This document shows, in pieces, positions 58,938-64,000 of a stretch of DNA of 64,000 bases (position 1 is the first letter of the stretch; every line of letters starts with the position of its first letter). This stretch comes from Nitrospina sp052156635. GTDB lineage: Bacteria > Nitrospinota > Nitrospinia > Nitrospinales > Nitrospinaceae. The stretch spans positions 620,001 to 684,000 of the forward strand of contig NZ_JBQKUO010000002.1 in the NCBI RefSeq assembly GCF_052156635.1. The letters run 5' to 3'. Position numbers and translations under genes: made by a program. Below the pieces are notes generated by a model that saw only the letters and a list, made by a program, of their open reading frames with translations, was not told the DNA's origin and did not search any database.

Positions 58938-60596
58938 TCAATGGTTATGGACGGTTTTCTTGTTATCCAGTTTCAACTCAAGCCTCCCCGGTTTTTGAGT
59001 TTCTTTGGGTTCCGGGTTCCCGGAAGAACTGTCCAGCTTGTCCATGGCTTCCTTCAAGCGGCTTTCGGAATCGATCAGAAAAGCGGAAGAAGTCACCACC
59101 GTTTCACCCGACTTCAACCCCTTGAGTACCTGGTAATATCCTTCCGCCTCGACTCCCAGTGCCACTTGCCTGGTTTCAAATTGTCCCTTTTTATTCTGGA
59201 CCACCACCAGGTCCATATTCCCTGACCGGATCACTGCCTGTTCGGGAACTGCCACCCCGTCTCTGGATAAAGGTGATTTCAGGGTGACATTCGCGTACAT
59301 GTCCGGTTTCAGTGCCCATTCAGGGTTTTCAAATTCCATGCGGACTTTGATCGTCCGGGTTTTGGGATCGAGAAAGGGATCGATGTAAGTCACCTTGCCT
59401 TTGAACTGCTTCCCCGGAAAATAGGGAAGGTTCATCGTGGCTTCCTGTCCGATTTTCACCCAGGGCATTTCGTATTCATAAATGTCGGCCATGACCCAGA
59501 TGCTGGACAAGTCTGCAATGGTGTAAAGCGGGGTTCCGGGTTCAACATACTGACCGTGCTCGGCTTTTTTATGGACCACGAATCCCCGGGTCGGAGAATG
59601 GATGTGCATGGTCTTTTTCACTTTTCGGGTTTTGATCAGCTCCTGGATCTGGTGTTGCGCCACATCAAACAACTCTAACCGTCTGCGGGTGGAAGAGAGG
59701 AGGGTTTGCGCGCCACGGCGGATTTCCCTAAAAGGGCTGTCTTCCAGGGATTCCTTATATTGGAGCGCCAACAGGAATTCTTCCTGGGTGGAAACCAGTT
59801 CCGGGCTGTAAATTTCCATCAGCATGTCGTCGTGATCCACTTCCTGCCCGGTAAAATCTACGTACAGTTTCTCAATCCAGCCGCCAAATTTGGTATGGAT
59901 GTGATGTACCTTCCTCTCGTCGTAAGTCAGAGTGCCGGTTGTTCGGATGTTATGGGTCAATTTCCGCACTTTCACTTTTTCCGTTTTGACCCCGATGTTT
60001 TGAACCACCGTCGGGTTGATCTTTATGGCCGAGTCCTCCGTCACATCCTCGTAAACGGGGATGAGGTCCATGCCCATGGGGCTTTTTCCCGGATTGTCCC
60101 GCTTGTAACTGGGATCCATGGGGGCCTGCCAGTATTTGACTTTTCGTTCCTCCTTTTTCTGTTTCATCTCGGGCATGGGCATTTTTTGATTTTCGGACCC
60201 GGACCCCTCCCGCATGGTGCCTTCCGGAGATTTTTCCCGCTGGATTTTCGTCTCGATGTATTCCTTGACGTCTTCTTTTACCGGGATGATGCGTTCCTTG
60301 GAGAAAGAGATGAATTCAGAGAAAGCGCGTTTCGTGCCTTCCCATTGAGCAGGGCCGGTCAAAAAACCTAGGAAATAAAAACCCGTAACCAGAACGAACA
60401 ACAGCACCAGGTTCAACCAACGGAAACTCCCTGGATCGGCAGGAGGTCTTGTTTTTGGTTTAACGTGCTTTACAAGAGGAAACAGGACCTCTCCATCATC
60501 CCGTTCGGATGCGGATTCCCCAACGTTTGCATCCGTGGAGTCGCCGTTCTCCTTACTTTCATCCTCGGGAGGTTTGTTGTTATTTTCGTCGGTCAT
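58938..60596 (-). CDS. cusB: CusB-type membrane-fusion protein
   Basis: 552 residues. Long acidic cytoplasmic N-terminus (1-55), one helix (58-80), a Met-rich spacer, a heavy-metal-binding segment (about 154-184: YWQAPMDPSYKRDNPGKSPMGMDLIP), then the barrel-sandwich, lipoyl and beta-barrel parts of an RND adaptor (GTLTYDERKVHHIHTKFGGWIEKLYVDFTGQEV, LMEIYSPELVSTQEEFL, VWVMADIYEYEMPWVKIGQEA). The C-terminus ends NHxH-like (HNH). It collects Cu/Ag and links CusA to TolC. ATGA overlap with the preceding TolC gene. Confidence 0.93.
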   Translation of the reverse strand: MTDENNNKPPEDESKENGDSTDANVGESASERDDGEVLFPLVKHVKPKTRPPADPGSFRWLNLVLLFVLVTGFYFLGFLTGPAQWEGTKRAFSEFISFSKERIIPVKEDVKEYIETKIQREKSPEGTMREGSGSENQKMPMPEMKQKKEERKVKYWQAPMDPSYKRDNPGKSPMGMDLIPVYEDVTEDSAIKINPTVVQNIGVKTEKVKVRKLTHNIRTTGTLTYDERKVHHIHTKFGGWIEKLYVDFTGQEVDHDDMLMEIYSPELVSTQEEFLLALQYKESLEDSPFREIRRGAQTLLSSTRRRLELFDVAQHQIQELIKTRKVKKTMHIHSPTRGFVVHKKAEHGQYVEPGTPLYTIADLSSIWVMADIYEYEMPWVKIGQEATMNLPYFPGKQFKGKVTYIDPFLDPKTRTIKVRMEFENPEWALKPDMYANVTLKSPLSRDGVAVPEQAVIRSGNMDLVVVQNKKGQFETRQVALGVEAEGYYQVLKGLKSGETVVTSSAFLIDSESRLKEAMDKLDSSSGNPEPKETQKPGRLELKLDNKKTVHNH

Positions 60597-61897
60597 GGTT
60601 TCACCGTTTTGTTTTTATCCAGATCAACGAGGCTCTTTCCAACAAGGCTTTCCAAAGCGGCCAGGTTTTGCTCGTATTGGGTCAATTCGCGATGGTATTT
60701 TATTTCCCAGTTGAGAAGAGTGACCTGATTGTCGATCAATGTGAGGAAGTCCACCTTGTCCACACTATAGGCGGCCAGTGCGGATTCCAAAGATTGCTTG
60801 GCCTGGGGAATAATGCCTGTTTTTACCAGCTGAATGATCTCTCGGTTTTTCTTCTCCTTGTCCATCATCATTTTTATTTCCATGAATATTTTGTTGCGGA
60901 CTTTTCGATACGATTCCCTGAGAACGGAAATGCGGTAATTCTCTTCCGCCACCTTTCGATCCTGTTTGGTCTTCTGCCAGATAGGAATGTTGACTCCGAC
61001 AAAACCCGAAACGAAGTCAGGATGATCCGTGAATGGAGAATCCTGGCGCTGGCCATAGCGAAAGCCCACCTGGAAATCCGGGTAGTATTCCTTTTCAGCC
61101 AGTTCCTTCCGCACTTTCATCTTTTCGATGGCTTCTTGTATTTCTTTCAGGGCAGGCCTGTTCTCCTCGGCCAGCGCTTGCAGGTCCTCGACCGTGTAGT
61201 GAAATGCCGTCTGTGAGATTCCATGCGGGATGTGCAACGGCGCTTGCGGAAGGCGGTCCATCAGCGTGTTCAAACGCGCGGTTTCCTGGTCCTTCTGTTG
61301 CTGGAGTTCAATCAGCCGGTCCAGAATTTTGGACAATTCCACCTGGGCCTGCAGGACATCCTGCTGGATTCCTTTTCCCACTGCGTATTTGGATTCGGCA
61401 ATGGTGACGAACTGTTCCAAAAGAATCTTGTTTTGACGGGTGGTGTCGATGGCCGCACGGATGAAGCAGATTTCATAAAAGGACGTTTTGACCTGCCGTA
61501 CAATCTCCAGTTCCAGATCCTGCAGGGTTTGTTCGGCGATGCGTACATCCTGAAGAGCTTCTTTGGAACGGAGGTTCAGTTTCCCTGGGTAGGGGAGCGC
61601 CTGGGTCACTTCGATCTGTTTCTGGGTCATCGCCTCCTGCCCGAAAGAAAAGGTGTCAACGGGCAGGTTCATGAGGCCGAGCATCACCATCGGGTCTTCC
61701 AGAGATTCCCGTTGCGGCGGGATTTCTTTCAAAACCTTTATTTTCTGGCGGACCTCCGCCAATTCAGGGTTGTTTTGCAATGCCTCCTGAATGAAACTAT
61801 TTAATGTGGTTTTAAAAACATGGTGTTGGCCTTCCGTTGCCAGTCCCATGGAAGGGACAAGACACAGAACGACCACAATAATCCAATTGCGGCACAT
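60593..61897 (-). CDS. TolC-family outer-membrane channel (CusC-like)
   Basis: 434 residues. Signal peptide (WIIVVVLCLVPSMGLATE), then TolC-type repeats: FIQEALQNNPELAEVRQKIKV and VTQALPYPGKLNLRSKEAL, with the second repeat further on. No lipobox is seen (CusC of E. coli is lipidated). TAGGAGG stands 6 bases before the ATG. Stop overlaps the CusB start (ATGA). Provides the outer-membrane exit for the pump. Confidence 0.93.
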   Translation of the reverse strand: MCRNWIIVVVLCLVPSMGLATEGQHHVFKTTLNSFIQEALQNNPELAEVRQKIKVLKEIPPQRESLEDPMVMLGLMNLPVDTFSFGQEAMTQKQIEVTQALPYPGKLNLRSKEALQDVRIAEQTLQDLELEIVRQVKTSFYEICFIRAAIDTTRQNKILLEQFVTIAESKYAVGKGIQQDVLQAQVELSKILDRLIELQQQKDQETARLNTLMDRLPQAPLHIPHGISQTAFHYTVEDLQALAEENRPALKEIQEAIEKMKVRKELAEKEYYPDFQVGFRYGQRQDSPFTDHPDFVSGFVGVNIPIWQKTKQDRKVAEENYRISVLRESYRKVRNKIFMEIKMMMDKEKKNREIIQLVKTGIIPQAKQSLESALAAYSVDKVDFLTLIDNQVTLLNWEIKYHRELTQYEQNLAALESLVGKSLVDLDKNKTVKP

Positions 61898-61991
61898 GAA
61901 TTCCTCCTATCCCGGATTTAATTTTCATTACGGGGATATTAGCCTATTTGGGCTATAATAGTTGCGCTTCTAGATGGAGAAATTAAGTGCC

Positions 61992-62261
61992 TTACCTGGG
62001 AGGATGATAAAGCGGAACCGGATGGGGATCCGGCATTTGGGGAATGATCTCGACAAACATACGGATTTCCGGTGGCGCCGAATTGAGGACGGGGGAAACA
62101 GAATGGAGAGCGACCGCACAAACGCCACACATCATGACCTGACTGCAATTCATCATGCTGGTTTCTTTCGGCATCATCACCGCCTGTGCCGACTGGCACC
62201 ACAGGAACAAAACCGAAACGAGAACGATGACTGAGCCAATGTGTTTGAATTTGATGGCCAT
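61992..62261 (-). CDS. Small exported Met/Cys-rich protein, first gene of the efflux operon
   Basis: 89 residues. A signal peptide (about 1-27: HIGSVIVLVSVLFLWCQSAQA) is followed by VMMPKETSMMNCSQVMMCGVCAVA, with five methionines and three cysteines in 24 residues, then a proline-rich tail. AAAGGA lies about 10 bases before the ATG. It is 94 bases upstream of tolC-like on the same strand. The Met/Cys cluster would suit Cu(I) or Ag(I) binding, a role like CusF though it has no sequence likeness to CusF. Confidence 0.7.
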   Translation of the reverse strand: MAIKFKHIGSVIVLVSVLFLWCQSAQAVMMPKETSMMNCSQVMMCGVCAVALHSVSPVLNSAPPEIRMFVEIIPQMPDPHPVPLYHPPR

Positions 62262-62284
62262 GAATGGAAAATCCTTTCGGAATA

Positions 62285-62314
62285 AATTTAGTTCTTATTA
62301 GGTGAGTTTGTCAA
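62285..62314 (-). promoter_or_regulatory. Promoter of the copper/silver efflux operon
   Basis: On the minus strand a consensus TTGACA (62309-62314) and TAAATT (62285-62290) are 18 bases apart, 23 bases before the small Met/Cys-rich gene. No CueR/CusR-type palindrome is obvious between them. Confidence 0.55.
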
Positions 62315-62380
62315 TATAGTGAGATGCAATCTTTTAAATAACTGGCACTTCGCTTGAAATAAATTCCAATTACCGCGTGC

Positions 62381-63982
62381 ATGCATTCATTGTTTCTCAT
62401 GTGGGCTCGATTCCGTAAATCCATAATTTTTAAGGGCCTCCTCTCTTTTGGGGTGGGCGTGGGGTGTTTGCTTCTGCTGGAAGGGGGGTTGCGCCTGGGG
62501 GGATTTGGCGATCAGTTCCAATTTGTCGTGTCTGGTACCCGGCCGCAGGACGAGGGCAAGGTTTCTCTCAACACCCAGTATGTGGCCATGCATTATTTCC
62601 AGCACCTGCCCGTCAACATCAACAAACTGTTCACGGACCAGCCTTGGTACGAGGACACCGAGTTTTCGAAAAAAAAGCAACCGGGCGTGTTTCGCATCTT
62701 CATGGTCGGTGCTTCCACCACGCGGGGTTTTCCCTACACAGACCGGCGCATCAGTTACTCAGGACTTTTGCAGGAAATCCTGAATGATGTCCTTCCGGGC
62801 AAGCGGGTGGAAGTGATCAATGCCGGGTACGACGCACTCAGCAGCTTTGGCGTTCTGGACCTTGCATCCCAGTTGATGGATTACGAGCCGGATCTCTTTA
62901 TTGTCTACAGCGGTCATAACGAATTCATAGGGCACTTCGGTGTCAACTCCGCGGTCAATTATGGCCAGAACCGGGGCGTCATCCGGTTGGCCACCTTCCT
63001 GTTCCACTCGCGGGTGTACCTGGCGTTGGAGCGTGCCGGTTTGTGGTTGAAATCCCGTGACAAGGAGAAGGCGACCCGCGAAAGCCAGGTGAACCTGTTC
63101 CGTGCCATGCTGTCCCAGGAAAACATGGTTTGGGACGAACCCCTTCATGCCGAGGCGGAACGCAATTACAAAGCCAACCTGAAGGAATTGATCCGGAAAG
63201 CAAAAGATCGCGGGATCCAGGTCCTGCTTCTTACCCTGGTTTCCAACCTGCGTGATTTTTCTCCCATCCGCTCCGGTTTTTCTGAGATCACTTCGACCGA
63301 TTCACGTTCCCTTATTCTGGAATCAGTAAAGCAGGGCCGTGAGGCAATGGAGGGGGAAAAGTATGAAAAAGCATTGGAGCATTTTCAAACCGCTCATCAG
63401 AAGGATGAGCAATACGCGGTAGCGCACTACGGGCTTGCACGGGCTTATGATCGGTTGAACCAGATGGGCAAGGCCAGGTTTCATTATTTGCAGGCCCGCG
63501 AATACGACCGCCTTCACCTGCGGGCCTGTCTTCGCTTCAATCAGATTGTAAAGGAAGTCGGAGCCGAGGAGGGGGGGCTCGTCCTGGACCTGGCACCCAA
63601 ATTCGAAAGTGTTTCTAAAAAAGGCCTGCCGGGTGAGGACCTGTTTCTGGAACATGTGCATCCCAATATCAACGGTCACATGGTGATCGCCGACAGCATC
63701 GCCCGGTTTTTATCAAAACAGAACCTGCTTGCGTCCGGGGACCAGTGGAAATGGGATCGGTTGCGTCCCGCCCGGGATTACGTGCTGCAGGCGGGATTCA
63801 ATCAATCCCAGTACCTCAATGCACAGTACACAATAGGAAGGCTGTATCTCGAGTTCCCATTCTATCAATGTGAAGAAGGCGTAGCGGTTTTGAAGAAAAT
63901 TGGAAAAGCGAAAGCGGAACGCTCCAGTATCGACAACTGTTTCCAAATTTCCCGAAAGGAAAATCCGAATCATGTTGATTGA
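62381..63982 (+). CDS. Membrane-anchored SGNH-fold protein with inserted TPRs
   Basis: 533 residues. An N-terminal helix (about 17-36) anchors a periplasmic SGNH-type domain: block I VGASTTRGFPYT (Ser112), INAGYDALSS (Gly about 158), YSGHNEFIGH (170) and, late, LEHVHPNINGHMV (Glu about 423, His about 426). Between blocks, about residues 310-400 are two to three TPRs (AMEGEKYEKALEHFQTAHQKDEQYAVAHYGLARAYDRLNQMGKARFHYLQAREYD in short pieces). The usual Asp of the Asp-x-x-His pair is Glu here. Likely acts on envelope polysaccharides or lipids, as an acyl- or acetylesterase. No ribosome site is obvious; an ATG at 62399 is an alternative start. Confidence 0.82.
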   Translation: MHSLFLMWARFRKSIIFKGLLSFGVGVGCLLLLEGGLRLGGFGDQFQFVVSGTRPQDEGKVSLNTQYVAMHYFQHLPVNINKLFTDQPWYEDTEFSKKKQPGVFRIFMVGASTTRGFPYTDRRISYSGLLQEILNDVLPGKRVEVINAGYDALSSFGVLDLASQLMDYEPDLFIVYSGHNEFIGHFGVNSAVNYGQNRGVIRLATFLFHSRVYLALERAGLWLKSRDKEKATRESQVNLFRAMLSQENMVWDEPLHAEAERNYKANLKELIRKAKDRGIQVLLLTLVSNLRDFSPIRSGFSEITSTDSRSLILESVKQGREAMEGEKYEKALEHFQTAHQKDEQYAVAHYGLARAYDRLNQMGKARFHYLQAREYDRLHLRACLRFNQIVKEVGAEEGGLVLDLAPKFESVSKKGLPGEDLFLEHVHPNINGHMVIADSIARFLSKQNLLASGDQWKWDRLRPARDYVLQAGFNQSQYLNAQYTIGRLYLEFPFYQCEEGVAVLKKIGKAKAERSSIDNCFQISRKENPNHVD

Positions 63983-64000
63983 TCTCAATTTGAGGGGCAA
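63972..64000 (+). CDS. Start of a further gene, running off the window
   Basis: An ATG at 63972 inside the end of the SGNH gene, with AAAGGAAAA about 10 bases upstream, opens MLIDLNLRGQ and continues past the edge. An 11-base overlap of stop and start is typical of co-translated genes. Only ten codons are seen, so the product is unknown. Confidence 0.4.

Overview
The window looks like chromosomal core sequence from a GC-rich, Gram-negative, respiring bacterium. Lipoprotein signals, a TolC-type outer-membrane channel, c-type cytochromes and MurJ all point that way. The best guess is a marine nitrite-oxidiser-like lineage (Nitrospina / Nitrospinota type). That guess rests on an unusual cytochrome bd-like oxidase next to a membrane-anchored dihaem cytochrome c and on general gene content; no rRNA or other marker in the window proves it. 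I see no tRNA, rRNA, CRISPR array, insertion sequence or prophage.

Layout. 1-7.4 kb: the end of a TRAP-transporter small permease gene, then mixed housekeeping genes (an FGE-fold exported protein, SppA, MOSC protein, dihydrolipoyl dehydrogenase, BolA, an LRR protein). 7.5-11.3 kb: a respiratory operon on the minus strand with a bd-like oxidase carrying a long acidic repeat region, followed by a dihaem cytochrome c. 11.4-26.7 kb: rlmN, a J-domain protein, rdgB, an orphan HEPN-like protein, acs, a large TPR lipoprotein, a second FGE-fold lipoprotein, fur, hisS, fbp and typA. 26.8-34.8 kb: xerD, then the fatty-acid cluster yceD-rpmF-plsX-fabH-fabD-fabG-acpP-fabF-rnc behind a good sigma-70-type promoter. 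35-41.9 kb: small genes, including a lipoyl-like domain that has lost its lysine, mgtE, an EVE protein, and a DRE-TIM aldolase paired with a KDPG-type aldolase.

41.9-45.75 kb is the most interesting region. A minus-strand pair encodes a cytochrome c-FTR1 iron permease fusion and, coupled through a TTGA overlap, a PepSY-type membrane protein with a seven-bladed Asp-box (BNR) propeller. Both proteins end in the same short cytoplasmic domain, in which five histidines and one cysteine are conserved with identical spacing. The operon promoter overlaps a good Fur-box match, and a Fur-family regulator is encoded at 21.9-22.3 kb. I read this as an iron-responsive iron-uptake module with a shared, apparently undescribed metal- or haem-binding domain.

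46.2-52.3 kb: M32 carboxypeptidase, an SH3/zinc-ribbon protein, ThrH-like phosphatase, MurJ, ThiD and TenA. 52.3-55.1 kb: a two-gene unit of a MoxR-type AAA ATPase and a 615-residue protein whose N-terminal part resembles TraB/DUF5682-type domains, with no vWA partner beside it. 55.2-62.3 kb: a copper/silver-type RND efflux operon (a small Met/Cys-rich exported protein, TolC-like, CusB-like, CusA-like, then an exported FMN_bind-like protein). 62.4-64 kb: an SGNH-fold membrane protein with TPRs inserted in the hydrolase fold, and the first codons of a further gene.
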